From: Callorhinus ursinus
Lineage: Eukaryota > Chordata > Mammalia > Carnivora > Otariidae
DNA length: 64,000 nucleotides
Direction of reading: 5' to 3'
Assembly (NCBI RefSeq): GCF_003265705.1
Contig: NW_020313285.1
Span: 17,483,990 to 17,547,989, forward strand
Below, in pieces: positions 1 to 11,594 of the stretch. How positions within the stretch are numbered: the first letter of the stretch is position 1; the number at the start of each line of letters is the position of its first letter. The notes beneath the pieces were generated by a model. That model was not told the origin of the DNA, searched no databases, and saw nothing but the letters and a program-made list of their open reading frames with translations. The translations under genes and the position numbers were made by a program.

Positions 1-1386
1 AAGAAATGGAAAAACGTTCCATGCTCACAGATTGGAAGAACAAACATTGTGAAGATGTCAATGCCTCCTAGAGCAATCTACACATTCAATGCAATCCCCA
101 TCAAAATACCATCCACTTTTTTCAAAGAAATGGAACAAATAATCCTCAAATTTGTATGGAACCAGAAGAGACCCCGAATAGCCAGAGGAATATTGAAAAA
201 GAAAAGCAAAGCTGGCGGCATCACAATTCCGGACTTCCAGCTCTATTACAAAGCTGTCATCATCAAGACAGTATGGTACTGGCACAAAAACAGACACATA
301 GATCAATGGAACAGAATTGAGAGCCCAGAAATGGACCCTCAACTCTATGGTCAACTTATCTTTGACAAAGCAGGAAAGAATGTCCAATGGAAAAAAGACA
401 GTCTCTTCAACAAATGGTGTTGGGAAAATTGGACAGCCACATGCAGAAGAATGAAACTAGAACATTTCCTTACACCACACACAAAAATAGACTCCAAATG
501 GTTGAAAGACCTAAACGTGAGACAGGAGTCCATCAAAATCCTAAAGGAGAACACAGGTAGCAACCTCTTCGACCTCAGCCGCAGCAACTTCTTCCTAGAA
601 ACACCGCCAAAGGCACGGGAAGCCAGGGCAAAAATGAACTATTGGGATTTCATCAAGATAAAAAGCTTTTGCACAGCCAAAGAAACAGTCCACAAAACCA
701 AAAGACAACTGACAGAATGGGAGAAAATATTTGCAAATGACATATCAGATAAAGGGCTAGTATCCAAAATCTATAAAGAACTTACCAAACTCAACACCCA
801 AAGAACAAATAATCCAATCAAGAAATGGGCAGAAGACATGAACAGACATTTTTCCAAAGAAGACATCCAAATGGCCAACAGGCACATGAAAAAGTGCTCC
901 ACATCGCTCGGCATCAGGGAAATCCAAATCAAAACCTCAATGAGATACCACCTCACACCCGTCAGAATGGCTAAAATTAACAAGTCAGGGAACGACAGAT
1001 GTTGGCGGGGATGTGGAGAAAGGGGAACCCTCCTACATTGTTGGTGGGAATGCAAGCTGGTGCAACCACTCTGGAAAACAGTATGGAGGTTCCTCAAACA
1101 GTTGAAATTAGAGCTACCATTCGATCCAGCAATTGCAGTACTGGGTATTTACCCCAAAGATACAAATGTAGGGACCCGAAGGGGTATGTGCACCCCAATG
1201 TTTATAGCAGCAATGTCCACAATAGCCAAACTGTGGAAAGAGCCAAGATGTCCATCGACAGATGAATGGATAAAGAAGAGGTGGTATATATACACAATGG
1301 AATATTATGCAGCATCAAAAGGAATGAGATCTTGCCATTTGCAACGACGTGGATGGAACTGGAGGGTGTTATGCTTAGTGAAATAA
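1..1386 (+). CDS. L1 ORF2 protein, C-terminal part (post-RT region and Cys-rich domain), partial
   Basis: Open in frame 1 from the first base for 461 codons. It corresponds to the part of the L1 endonuclease/reverse transcriptase after the RT catalytic core. Recognisable L1 blocks include [39 protein letters not shown] and [19 protein letters not shown]. The C-terminal zinc-knuckle-like motif C-X3-C-X7-H-X4-C is intact, with Cys at 1000, Cys at 1012, His at 1036 and Cys at 1051. [16 protein letters not shown] follows. After 1312 the frame departs from the family: the expected continuation lies in frame 3 (starting near 1314, stop at 1428-1430), so one base appears to be missing at about 1312-1314 and the last residues are out of frame. 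Known family role: target-primed reverse transcription in cis. This copy is partial and probably inactive. Confidence 0.88.
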   Translation, partial: KKWKNVPCSQIGRTNIVKMSMPPRAIYTFNAIPIKIPSTFFKEMEQIILKFVWNQKRPRIARGILKKKSKAGGITIPDFQLYYKAVIIKTVWYWHKNRHIDQWNRIESPEMDPQLYGQLIFDKAGKNVQWKKDSLFNKWCWENWTATCRRMKLEHFLTPHTKIDSKWLKDLNVRQESIKILKENTGSNLFDLSRSNFFLETPPKAREARAKMNYWDFIKIKSFCTAKETVHKTKRQLTEWEKIFANDISDKGLVSKIYKELTKLNTQRTNNPIKKWAEDMNRHFSKEDIQMANRHMKKCSTSLGIREIQIKTSMRYHLTPVRMAKINKSGNDRCWRGCGERGTLLHCWWECKLVQPLWKTVWRFLKQLKLELPFDPAIAVLGIYPKDTNVGTRRGMCTPMFIAAMSTIAKLWKEPRCPSTDEWIKKRWYIYTMEYYAASKGMRSCHLQRRGWNWRVLCLVK

Positions 1387-1955
1387 GTCAATCAGAGAAA
1401 GACATGTATCACATGACCTCACTGATATGAGGAATTCTTAATCTCAGGAAACAAACTGAGTGTTACTGGAGTGGTTGGGGGTGGGAGGGATGGGGTGGCT
1501 GGGTGATAGACATTGGGGAGGGTATGTGCTACGGTGAGCGCTGTGAATTGTGCAAGACTGTTGAATCACAGATCTGTACCTCTGAAACAAATAACGCAAC
1601 ATATTTTAAGAAAAAAGAAAAAGAAGAAGATAGCAGGAGGGGAAGAATGAAGGGGAGTAAGTCAGAGGGGGAGACGAACCAGGAGAGATGATGGACTCTG
1701 AAAAACAAACTGAGGTTTCTGGAGGGGAGGAGGGTGGGGGGATGGGTTAGCCTGGTGATGGGTATTGAGGAGAGCACGTTCTGCGTGGAGCACTGGGTGT
1801 TATGAACAAACAATGAATCATGGAACAGTACACCAAAACAAATTATGTAATGTATGGTGATTAACATAACAATAAAACAATTAAAAAATTAATGATGTAC
1901 TTTGTGTTGGCTAATTGAATTTAAATTTAAAAAAATAATAAAAAATAAAACTTCC
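1387..1955 (+). other. L1 3' UTR and A-rich tails
   Basis: Non-coding. It has two G-rich polypurine blocks typical of carnivore L1 3' UTRs, an internal A-rich stretch (1600-1628), a terminal A-rich tail (1870-1890) and a second tail-like piece (1890-1955) of A/T runs. Short open frames here (for example 1503-1691) are UTR noise. Confidence 0.8.
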
Positions 1956-2691
1956 ACGTATAAATAAAAAAAAAAGACACATACTCATTTCGAGATGATA
2001 CAGGGGCTCTATAAAATATTTGCCATGAAAAGGTGGCTTTGGGTCTGACAGGGTTAAAGAAAAGTGATCTATGTGAACAATTAGAATCTGTGGCCTTCTT
2101 TTTTATCCAGTTTTTTTTTTTTATCATGATGAAATATACATAATGTAAAATCTACTATCTTAACCATTTTTAAGTATACTGTTCAGTGGCGTTAAATATA
2201 TTCATAATTTTGTGCGACTATCAACATCATCCATCTCCGTAACTCTTTCCATCTTGTAAAATTGAAACTCTGGACCCATGAGATAATAGCCCCCATTCCC
2301 GCCTTCCCCCAGCTGCTGGCCACCCCCATTCTACTTTCTGTCTCTATGATTTTGCCTACTTGAAGTTATCTCGTGCCAGTGGAATCACGCGGTATTTGTC
2401 TGCTCGTGAGTGGCTTACTTCACTTCACGTGATGTCTTTAAGATTCATCCGTGTTGTCGCATGTCAGAATTCCCTTCTTCTGTAAAGCTGAATAATATCC
2501 ACTGTATGCATAGACCACCTGTTGCTTCTGCACTCATCAGTCAGTAGACATGGAGTTGCTTTCAGGTGTTGGCTATGATGAGTAACAGTGCTATAACCAT
2601 GCATGTACAAATATCTCTTCAAGACCCTGCTTTCAATTCTTTTGGGTATATATCTAGAAGAATTGCTGGGTCATATGGTAATTCTATTTTT

Positions 2692-2846
2692 TTTTTAGGG
2701 TTTTATTTATTTATTTCAGGGAGAGAATGAGTGGGGAGAGGGGCGGAGGGAGAGGGAGAAGCTCCCTGCTGAGCAGGGAGGCCGATGCGGGACTCGATCC
2801 CAGGAGCTGAAGGCAGACGCTTAAGCAACTGAGCCGCTCAGGTGCC
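2692..2846 (-). mobile_element. SINEC carnivore SINE inserted in L1
   Basis: tRNA-Lys-derived carnivore SINE. On the plus strand the T-rich tail is at the left (2692) and the head reads GAGCCGCTCAGGTGCC at the right. The 9-bp target-site duplication TCTATTTTT lies at 2683-2691 and 2847-2855. The copy is moderately diverged and shortened. Confidence 0.88.
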
Positions 2847-2865
2847 TCTATTTTTAACTTTTTTT

Positions 2866-3084
2866 GGAAAGATTTATTTATGTGAGAGAGAGAGAGAGCG
2901 CGCGCGTGTGCACACACACACACAAGGGGGGAGGGGCAGAGGGAGAGGGAGAGAGAGAATCTCAAGCAGACTCCCTGCTGAGCACAGAGCCCCACATGGG
3001 GCTCCATCTCACGACCCATGAGATCATGACCTGAGCCAAAATCACGAGTTGGGCACTTAACTGACTAAGCCACCTAGGTGCCCC
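2866..3084 (-). mobile_element. SINEC carnivore SINE with an internal GA/CG/CA repeat tract
   Basis: Minus-strand SINE with the tail at the left (AAAGATTTATTTATGTGAGA) and the head CACCTAGGTGCCCC at 3071-3084. Its pyrimidine-rich region has expanded into GA, GC, GT and CA repeats (2885-2924). Flanking TTTTAACTTTTTTT (2852-2865) and TTTTAAGTTTTTTT (3087-3100) are a plausible target-site duplication with one difference. Confidence 0.88.
2898..2924. repeat. Alternating purine-pyrimidine tract (Z-DNA prone)
   Basis: 27 bases alternate strictly between purine and pyrimidine: a GC run, then GT, then CA. It lies inside the SINE at 2866-3084. Confidence 0.8.
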
Positions 3085-3310
3085 AGTTTTAAGTTTTTTT
3101 TTTTTTTTTTTGAGGAACCACCATACCATTTGCCAAAGTGGCCTGTGCCATTTTGTATTTCCACCAACAGTGCACAAAGGTTCAAATTTTCCACATACTT
3201 GTCAACATTTATTTTCTGTTTTTTGGTTTTTGTTTTTTTGACAGGGGCCATCCCAGTGGGTGTAAGGTGGTGGTCTTACTTCTTTTGACAGTCCTTAGTC
3301 CTGAGATGTT

Positions 3311-4724
3311 TAAGATAGTGGGAGAGCGTGGGAGTGCACCCGGGAGTGAGTGGCCCTGTGGATATGCCATGCACACGTGCATACCTGTGTACAGCCCCAG
3401 CCTATGAAGGCCAAGCGTGGGGAGGCAGAGAACGCAGAGCCACATCCTGGGGCCATGGAGCCCACCCGGTCCTCGGGACGAAGCGGGCAGCAGCCCCTGA
3501 GGAAGAGGCTTCATCTTGGCGCACGCCCCACTGAGGAAAGAGGCCTCACGTAGGCACCACGGGGGAAAGGGCCAGGACCTGCCTCCTTCCCCCTTTCTGC
3601 AGATCTGGGCTCTTTTCTGTCTCTCTTCTTCCGGGACATCCCTGGGGAGGGCAGGAGTGCTCTGGCCAGCAGGTGAGGAGCCTGGGGCCGGGGAGGCCTC
3701 TGAGCACCTGTTTCGTATGCCTGGCACGGCCTGTGGTGCTTTCCTCACCACGGTGTTGGCTCGGGGTTGTTTGCTCAGACACAGCGATCTTCAGCTTCTG
3801 AGCTGAGCCAAGGAGCCACTTGGTTTTAGAGGCAACCAGCACAGATGCTCCCCCTGTGTAGGAGGGGTCTGTAGACTGCAAATCCATGCCATCGAGCGAC
3901 GGTCTCCAGGAAAGAACTGCTCACATGTTAGCACGTCCCACGTTTCTACCTGTAGAAGCTTTGCTGGGCTCATGGGGACATTTACCTTGGAAGGAAAAGT
4001 ATCACAGGGAAACTGCCTGAGAATGTCTCAGAAAAGAGCATGTGCGCTAAGCCGGGGATTCGTGCCTTGACATGGGCTTGGCAGGAAATAGCATTGCAGA
4101 GAAGAATCACCTGAACAGAGATTCTGAGGTCTGAAGATTTATCTGAACCCCTCTGACTTATGGGACTGACAGTAAATCCCAGGTCAACGTGAAACAAAAC
4201 AAAACTCCACAACAAGTTCTGAAGGAGAACCACACAATCTTTGGGGGAGAGTTTTGGATTCTTTCCAGTGCTCGAGCTGCTGGGAGGAGGGTGGGGAGGC
4301 TCTTCTTCCCCGCGTCTGCACCGCTGTTCTGGAGATTAACCACCCTGGAAACCCATCCCTGTGGAGGGAGCAGCGGAGACTCATCTCTGTGAAAGCCGGC
4401 CCCAGGCGGGCCGTGTCTGGGCCAGTGAGCAGGCCGTGGAGGCCCTGGTTCGTGTCCAGATCCCAGAGCCCAGCAACACGAGGAGCCAGGGGCTGACAGG
4501 GAAGGGCGGGCAGGGGGCACTGAGTGGGGAGACCAGGCTGTGGCTCCCCTGACCGCTCAGAAGGCCCCTCCTCCTGCAGCAAATGGAGCTATTCCAGGCA
4601 CGGCTCAGCACCCGGCGGGCTGCTCGGTTCCCTCCCCGGCAGGCTGGGCCAGGAGCCCGATGGCATGCTGGTGGAGGTTCTCTCGGCAGATGCACATGCT
4701 GGGAAACCGCTTTGCCCTCCACGT
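3311..4724. other. Unique GC-rich DNA, no gene recognised
   Basis: No repeat family is recognised. Several open frames occur on both strands (for example 180 codons on the minus strand at 3209-3751) but have no domain, no family likeness and low-complexity composition. They are best read as chance frames in GC-rich sequence. Confidence 0.6.
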
Positions 4725-4737
4725 CCTCCTTATTCTT

Positions 4738-4929
4738 TTTTTTTTTTTAATTTATTTATTTGACAGAGAGAGACACAGCGAGAGAGGGAACACAAGCAGG
4801 GGGAGTGGGAGAGGGAGAAGCAGGCTTCCCGCGGAGCAGGGAGCCCGATGCGGGGCTCGATCCCAGGACCCCGGGAGCACGACCCGAGCCGAAGGCAGAC
4901 GCCCAACGACTGAGCCACCCAGGTGCCCC
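4738..4929 (-). mobile_element. SINEC carnivore SINE with perfect 13-bp target-site duplication
   Basis: Full-length minus-strand SINE from a poly-T/TTTATTTATTT tail to the head GAGCCACCCAGGTGCC. CCTCCTTATTCTT is repeated exactly at 4725-4737 and 4930-4942. Read on the minus strand it has the long body form I associate with arctoid and pinniped SINEC elements, which helps place the host. The perfect duplication points to a fairly recent insertion. Confidence 0.95.
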
Positions 4930-4942
4930 CCTCCTTATTCTT

Positions 4943-6125
4943 AACTTCTCGGATGCCAGGAATGGCCTTGATATTGCCTTGTGTGGCATGACAATGCATT
5001 CAGGAGCTTTAAGAGGGCTCAGGACCCACCAGAGATGGGAGCGATAGCAACCCTGCAGGACTCTCCCAAGGAGAGCGCGGGCCGCTCAGAGCACCCCGGG
5101 GGGTGGACAGGTGGGGGCAGTGGTCCTCAGCTTGCGGCTCTCAGCCCTGAGACCCGAGCCGGCCTGCCACCTGCCTGGCGTTTTGTGCGCACACCCTTTG
5201 AGGCCTTTCCTGCTCCAGCTCCAGCTCCCTTCCCTTCAAATTCTAGCCTTCCATGCTTGCAAAGAGACCCCGCGAGCCATAATCGCGGAGAGAACAGGCT
5301 GCTCTATAGCAGGAGGCGGAGGGAGAAACTGTGCCCCACGTGAGGGGCTCTTCCTGCCAGCCGCCTTGGCTCAGGGGCCCAGGGCTTGGGCTGACCCTCT
5401 TACCCAGTGCCTGGAAAAACTGGGGATCCCCAAAGATGGGGATCTCCAGGGCCTCCAGTTGGGAGGAGTGACTGGCAACCACTTTCCAGGGCCGGTGTCC
5501 CTTCAGGGGGCCACAGCTGCACTCAGTGAGAGCATTTCCATGTGACCCAGAGGGGTAAGATGGAGGGTGGTGGCTGAGCATGGTAGGAAAGAAAATCTGG
5601 AAAGGTCCCCATTGCAGGATGCTCTTCAGGGCCCTCAGACACAGAGCCACCAGAGAACAGCTGTTCTCAGGGAGTGCGGAGTGGCTGGACCCCCGCCTGA
5701 GCTCAGAGGGGCCTTCAGTGCCCCATGGCTGACCTCTGGGGCAGAAAAGAGCCCGAGGACCAACAGAGCTTTATTTTTGACACCACTAATAATTTTTACT
5801 GCTCCCCTTCAAAAGTCTCTTCTCGTTTCAGCGTGGAGTCTAGAATGGTCCAAGGTCCAAGCTGACATTGCAACCATACTCTTCAGTTCTTAGGGAGTTG
5901 CTTTCTGTTCCAAGTGCTGTGCTCGCATGACCGTCGGTCTGTGCCTGCCACACGGACGGGGTCATTTTCTTCCACATTCTTGTGGAGTTTTCTTCACCCT
6001 CTGGACCCCTCTCTCTGCCGTGGTGCCCCTCTTCCTGGGGCCTCCTCTTAGTGACACTGTTGGCTTTAGCCACCTCTCTGATTTGTCATGTCCTCTCCTC
6101 TTCCCAAAGGCAACCTGAGCAGCAG
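4943..6125. other. Unique DNA, no gene recognised
   Basis: Mixed GC-rich and neutral sequence. The overlapping open frames on both strands (5111-5545, 5243-5650, 5567-5893) show no recognisable protein. Confidence 0.55.
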
Positions 6126-6295
6126 TTACACTTGCGTGGGGACGTGAATGGGGCAGAGCAGGTGGCGCCTCTGGGTGCTGGTAAGATTCTCTCTCTTGCC
6201 CCGGGGGCTGGTCACAAGATATGCTCTCTCCAAAAATTCATTGAGCTATACATTTATGATTTATTCATTTTCTCTGTGTGTTATACTTGAATAGT
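6126..6295 (+). mobile_element. Old L1 3' UTR end fragment
   Basis: The phrases TTCATTGAGCTATACATTTA (6237-6256) and GTGTGTTATACTTGAATA near 6277 match the usual 3' end of mammalian L1M elements, just upstream of the tail. The SINE that follows inserted at or close to this end. Confidence 0.65.
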
Positions 6296-6345
6296 ATGCT
6301 TATTTATTTATTTAGAGTGCAAGCATGGAGGGGCAGAGGGAGAGG

Positions 6346-6360
6346 GAGAGAGCGAATCTT
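6346..6360. repeat. Target-site duplication, left copy (RWDD4 retrocopy)
   Basis: GAGAGAGCGAATCTT, matched by GAGAGAGAGAATCTT at 7401-7415 with one difference. Confidence 0.9.
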
Positions 6361-6584
6361 TTTTTTTTTTAACATTTCACCTTTTAAGGCAAGTTTGTGA
6401 AAATAATTTAATACAACCAGATCTCTTCATGAACTTTCAGCTTAAAACGTTTTTTACATAAGAAACATACAAAAAAAATTCTGTTTTATAAAAAGCCACC
6501 TCAATACCAGAAAAGAGTAATGAAGGATTTTGAACCCAGTTTACTTCTTAAAGGATGTTCTTCCCTTGTCTTCAATTCCAAGTA

Positions 6585-7400
<816 letters not shown>

Positions 7401-7415
7401 GAGAGAGAGAATCTT
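7401..7415. repeat. Target-site duplication, right copy (RWDD4 retrocopy)
   Basis: Partner of 6346-6360. It continues directly into the second part of the split SINE. Confidence 0.9.
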
Positions 7416-7531
7416 AAGCAGACTCTGAGCTCAGAGTGGAGCCCAATTGTGGGATCTCACGACCCTGAGATCATGACTTGAGCAGAAATGAAGCGTCAGA
7501 TGCTCAACCCACTGAGCCACCCAGGCGCCCC

Positions 7532-10058
7532 GATAACATGCTCATGTAAAAGAGGTGACGTGGCGTTCCTCAACAGCTGAAAGCTATCAGTTGCTTTGGG
7601 TAGGAGCTTTGTCCTTGGCCAGGCCCAGGCCGGGGTACACGGAGGAGGGCGTGGCCTGGCTGGGAGTCAGTGGTTCCTAGGAGAGGGTCACTGATGTGGC
7701 GCGGCTGTAGCTTCTCTGGTCCCTCTGGTCAACAAGTTATCTTGGATTGGGCATCCTTTTGGCCAGGCACCATGTTGTCCATCTTCCCTGGACGTGTTGC
7801 TTCTTAGCTCAGGCCTGGGTCTCTGGGCAGGAGGATGGGTGTAGCACGGGCTTTGCGAGCAGCCTTAGGAGAAGGAATGGAAGAGGCTGAGGGTCAGGAG
7901 ATCCTCACTGTCCTGGGGCATCCTATGTCACCCCCATACTCAGCTCCCGAGAGGAATCTGATGCATGCTCACCGCAGAGCTAAGGCACCGTCACGGGCTC
8001 TGTGGGCGTGGCTCTGAAATGCTGTCCCATGGAATACTGCCCCACCTCACAGGCCTGGATGGCAGTTGGTGGCTCTTGGCGAAGAGGTATTGGTGTGGAG
8101 GTGGCTGCCCAGGCACTCTGTTCTTGCTGAGGGTTTGCCATGGGCCCTGGCACACAGGGGGCTGGCCTCCTTGGAGCCCCAGGGGTCAGGGCCAGTTAGT
8201 AAGGCCCTAGGACCCTGTCACAGACCATGCCCTTGCCTGTTCTGCCCCAGTTTGCCCCGGCTCCCAAGGTTGTGAGGACTGAAATGAGGCTTCAGGCTCA
8301 GGTACAACTCAACCTCCACAGCCCTGGCTGTTTGGCTTATGTGACCCAGAAATGGGCACCAAGGGTCACCTGCTCAGAGAGGATGGGACAGACCCTTGTG
8401 CAGCCACACCTCCCAGCCCAGTGACGTCTGGGCAGCAGGACGGACGGCAGGGCTGGGCCTGGAGGCCTTGCCACCAGTCCCCTCCATGTGAAGCACTCTC
8501 CTGGGCAGCATCCTCACCTGCCCTTCCGGGCATAACTCATTTCTCCACTCCTAGAAAGCCATCCCCCTTGCTGTGGCAATCAGGGTCCAGACCCCGCACT
8601 TGATTTTCAACATTAACTGCCCCCTGGCACTAACTTATGCTTTCCAACATGTGGCACACACCCACAAAACAGCTGGGGCCTGCTGTGCCACAGCAGCGGG
8701 GGACAGGGACAGGGAGCGTGGGCACCCTTCCTGCAGTGACTGTACCCGCCACGCCCGCGCCCTTACCCATGCTTGCCAACTGGGGACAGACGAATTGATC
8801 CTTAGGCAACGTGACTTTCGGATAATTTACACCGAAGGAGCAGAAGGCGCTTTACTCCACAGCAGGAGATAATTTATAACCAGTCTGAACACCTGGCTTG
8901 GCAGAGGCGGTGACTCTGGAGCTCCCCCCTGCTCTGTGGACTCGTGAGCACATGAATTACCACCAGGCTTACTGTAACTGTACATCTCAGGATGAACACA
9001 GGCCAAAGAGGCACGGGGCAAAGAACTCTGAACCCTAGCCACTTGCCGGCAGCGCCCATCGTCTGGAGGCTCCAGGAAGCACATCTCCATCCTCCCCAGC
9101 AAGCTGGGCTATCCAGCTGGGGGAGGAGACGGGGGTGGGGGGAATGGGGAGCGAGCACAGCCAGCCTTGAGCAGTCCTGAGGTCCTGTCCCCATTCACTC
9201 AGCAGAGATGCACTTGGGGTGTAGGTGCACCGAGTCCTGGGCCAGGCATCGAGGCAGAGAGGGGACAAGGTGTGGGCCCTGCTCTCCAGGAGGTCGGGCC
9301 CCAGGAGGTGGAAAGATGAGCACTGTGACGGGCCACGTCCTTCTCTCTTGCAGCTGGGGAGGGCTTGCATTCAGGGAGGTGCTGGGGCAGGGAGGCTACA
9401 GGCCCACGCTGTCAGCTCGGGGACGCATTCTTCCCAGTAAGGCCCCGTAAGGCCCTCAGCCTGCCCTTACCTGAGTGTGAGACTGGGATGGGCACGCCAG
9501 GCCCGGCCTCCGGACCAGCTGTGCACTCTTACCAAGCGACCGTTGAGGGAGATCACGCCGTGCTCTTAGGTGGGGGCTTGCCCCTGGGAACCCTACGACA
9601 GGGCCAAAGGTACATTTCTCAGCTAAGAAGCGGGCTGTCAACAATCCTCTGCAACTAATTTGTGCACACACTTGGCCTTGTTTTTAAAAAGGAGAGGAGG
9701 GAAAAGACGTGGCAGGCGTTTTTGCTCGTTTAGTTGGGGCGCATTCATGCTGCATCAAAGCCCACAGCGAATTCAAGGAGTGGGTCTGGATCCACTTATC
9801 AGGATCAAATCCCCCTGAGCAAACAGCCCTGATTATAGCTTTAAATGGCTTAGAAGAACTAATGGATCACAGAAAATAGCGTGGGACTAAAAGTAAATAT
9901 ACAGTGAGGGAGCCTGATGGCGGCGGGGAAGTGGGGCTCCTCCATGGGGACACCAGCCGTCAATCCAGTTCAAATGGCACTCCTGCCTTAGGAGACTCTT
10001 CTCCCAGCTCGTGTCTCCAGGTGTCAGGCTGCATGTTACACAGTCGAGACTGTACACC
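7532..10058. other. Unique GC-rich DNA, no gene recognised
   Basis: No interspersed repeat is clear. Open frames of 60-111 codons occur on both strands without family likeness. The short AT-rich stretch at 9690-9900 is of different composition. Confidence 0.5.
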
Positions 10059-10070
10059 TCTCGGAGCTTT

Positions 10071-10074
10071 GTTT

Positions 10075-10127
<53 letters not shown>
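10071..10127. repeat. (TTTA)n microsatellite
   Basis: About thirteen TTTA/ATTT units with little interruption. Likely length-polymorphic. Confidence 0.95.
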
Positions 10128-10309
10128 ATGTTTAAAAAAGATTTTATTTATTTGACAGAGAGAGAGCACAAGCAGGGGGAGCAGCAGAGGGAGGGGAGAA
10201 GCAGGCTCCCCGCTGAGCAGGAAGCCCAATGCGGGGCTTGATCCCAGGACCCAAGATCATGATCTGAGCCGAAAGCAGATGCTTAACTGGCTGAGCCACC
10301 CAGGTGCCG
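10071..10309 (-). mobile_element. SINEC SINE with expanded (TTTA)n tail
   Basis: Minus-strand SINE. The head is GAGCCACCCAGGTGCC near 10294-10309 and the body reads AAGCCCAATGCGGGGCTTGA. The tail on the left has grown into a pure TTTA array. Imperfect 12-bp target-site duplications TCTCGGAGCTTT (10059-10070) and TCTTGGAGGTTT (10310-10321) flank the whole, so the microsatellite was born from the SINE tail. Confidence 0.9.
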
Positions 10310-10321
10310 TCTTGGAGGTTT

Positions 10322-11594
10322 AAATATGCACCAGGTACCGAAGGACCATCGTTTCATTCATCAGAAAGCAAACCTAAGAGCTGGAGAAGTGTCCTTTGCC
10401 AGATCGGCTAGCTCAGTAGAGTTGATATGACTTCGAAGTGAGGGTTACTGGTTGAAGAAACAGATTTCTTGCCTACAAGTCGCTCATGCTCGTGTGGCCC
10501 TAGAGGGTGTTGGGTGCTCAGAACGTGTGTGGAGGGTGTCTGGCAGGGGAGTTCGGAGGGTGTCTGTGTATCGCAGGTTGTGTGTGAGGGCAAGACGGAA
10601 TCCCCGGACGTGTCTGCCTCCCAGGTCACCCATGGGGAGATGTCCGGTTGGCAGGTGAGCTCTGGGGAGGGGGGGTCTGGGCTGAATGGAGCCTGGGACT
10701 CTTGGCCCTGCCTGCCCCGGGCATGGTGTGATGAGCGCTGGGCAAGACAGCCCACCCCACCACGTGCACTCTGAAAACCGCCAACTGCCCGGGGATGGGG
10801 CAACTTGGGCCACTCACTGGCTCTGCCCACAAGGGGCCCCCGGGGGGGGTGCCCCCATCGCATTGCTCCTGGAGGCCCAGGTGTGGTGTGCCAGCCTAGT
10901 GAAGGTAGGGCCCTCTCGGAGAGTGGCTCCTGCGGGTGGGACATGAGCTTGGTCCCCGGATGGCCCCTTTGCCCCGCTCCCCTCCATCTTCCCGCCCTGC
11001 TGTCCACAGGCACCATCGTCTCTCCTCGTTGATGTGGGTACTGACTCTTCCTCCTGCCAGTGCCTTTCTGGCTTTCAGAGGCTCAGTTTCTTTGGTTAAA
11101 GGGCAGACAATCACGGGCTGGAGCAGGGGGAGACCAGAGAGGTGTCCATGCGCTGCCCAGTCCAGACCCTCCACTAAGCTCTAGACCTCCTACCGCACTG
11201 CTGGCCTGACATCTCCCCACACCTGGACTCAATGTGGCCTGCTTGGAACCTTCCAGGAGACTGCTTCTCCTTTTATGCCCGACCCAGCCAGTGGCCCTCG
11301 GCCAAAGCCCCGAGCTGTGCAAACCACACTTCAGACATCACCCCTGAAATCCCACCCATCCCTGGCCAGTCAGTCATGGCTCAGGCCATTTCTGCCTCTT
11401 GAGGGTTTCCTACAGCATCTGCTCCAGTTCAAGGTAACCCTCCACACTACTTGGATGACCACTCCAGCCTGGGAGCCCTCAGACTCCAATCGTGTCCCAA
11501 CCAATCCCCCTCTACTCAGCAGCTGGAGGGATCTCTGGGGGCACCCAATTGCTGCAGCTGTCTGGCCTCATGTAGCCCCTCCCGGCTCGCACCC
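10322..11594. other. Unique GC-rich DNA, no gene recognised
   Basis: This stretch contains the longest unexplained minus-strand open frame of the window (10408-11016, 202 codons). Its product is Pro/Ser/Gly-rich without any domain I recognise, and the opposite strand is also open in places. I treat it as chance. Confidence 0.5.

Larger units (their letters stand above)
1..1955 (+). mobile_element. Carnivore L1 LINE, 3' portion (ORF2 end plus 3' UTR), cut by window edge
   Basis: The sequence enters in the middle of L1 ORF2 and runs through the ORF2 stop into a carnivore-type L1 3' UTR with a G-rich tract (GGTTGGGGGTGGGAGGGATG near 1473). An A-rich stretch at 1600-1625 follows, then a second G-rich UTR block (1690-1800) ending in an A-rich tail near 1870-1887. 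The 1597-1887 segment is nearly the same as the reverse complement of 55808-56108, so both belong to one young subfamily. The piece at 1890-1955 resembles the end of a second L1 3' UTR, ending in a mixed A/T tail, so two L1 ends may abut here. No target-site duplication can be called because the left end lies outside the window. Confidence 0.93.
2107..3310 (-). mobile_element. Older mammalian L1 3' end, antisense, split by two SINEs
   Basis: Read on the minus strand this is the 3' end of an L1 of the older mammalian type. The plus strand shows the familiar antisense phrases TGAAATATACATAATGTAAAA (2133), TTTGGGTATATATCTAGAAG (2641), TGCTGGGTCATATGGTAATT (2664) and, after the SINEs, CCATACCATTTGCCAAAGTG (3121) and TTTCCACCAACAGTGCACAA (3158). 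The two parts are 2107-2682 and 3085-3310. They were one element before the SINEs arrived. All frames are broken. Confidence 0.85.

Noticed and set aside
3209..3751. 180-codon open frame on the minus strand
   Set aside because: Begins outside and ends inside an L1 fragment; no protein likeness.
4895..4929. tRNA-like sequence at SINE heads (also at the other SINEs)
   Set aside because: These are the tRNA-Lys-derived heads of SINEs and lack an intact cloverleaf gene context.
10408..11016. 202-codon open frame on the minus strand
   Set aside because: Pro/Ser/Gly-rich, no domain or family likeness, overlapped by open frames on the other strand. Typical chance frame in GC-rich DNA.
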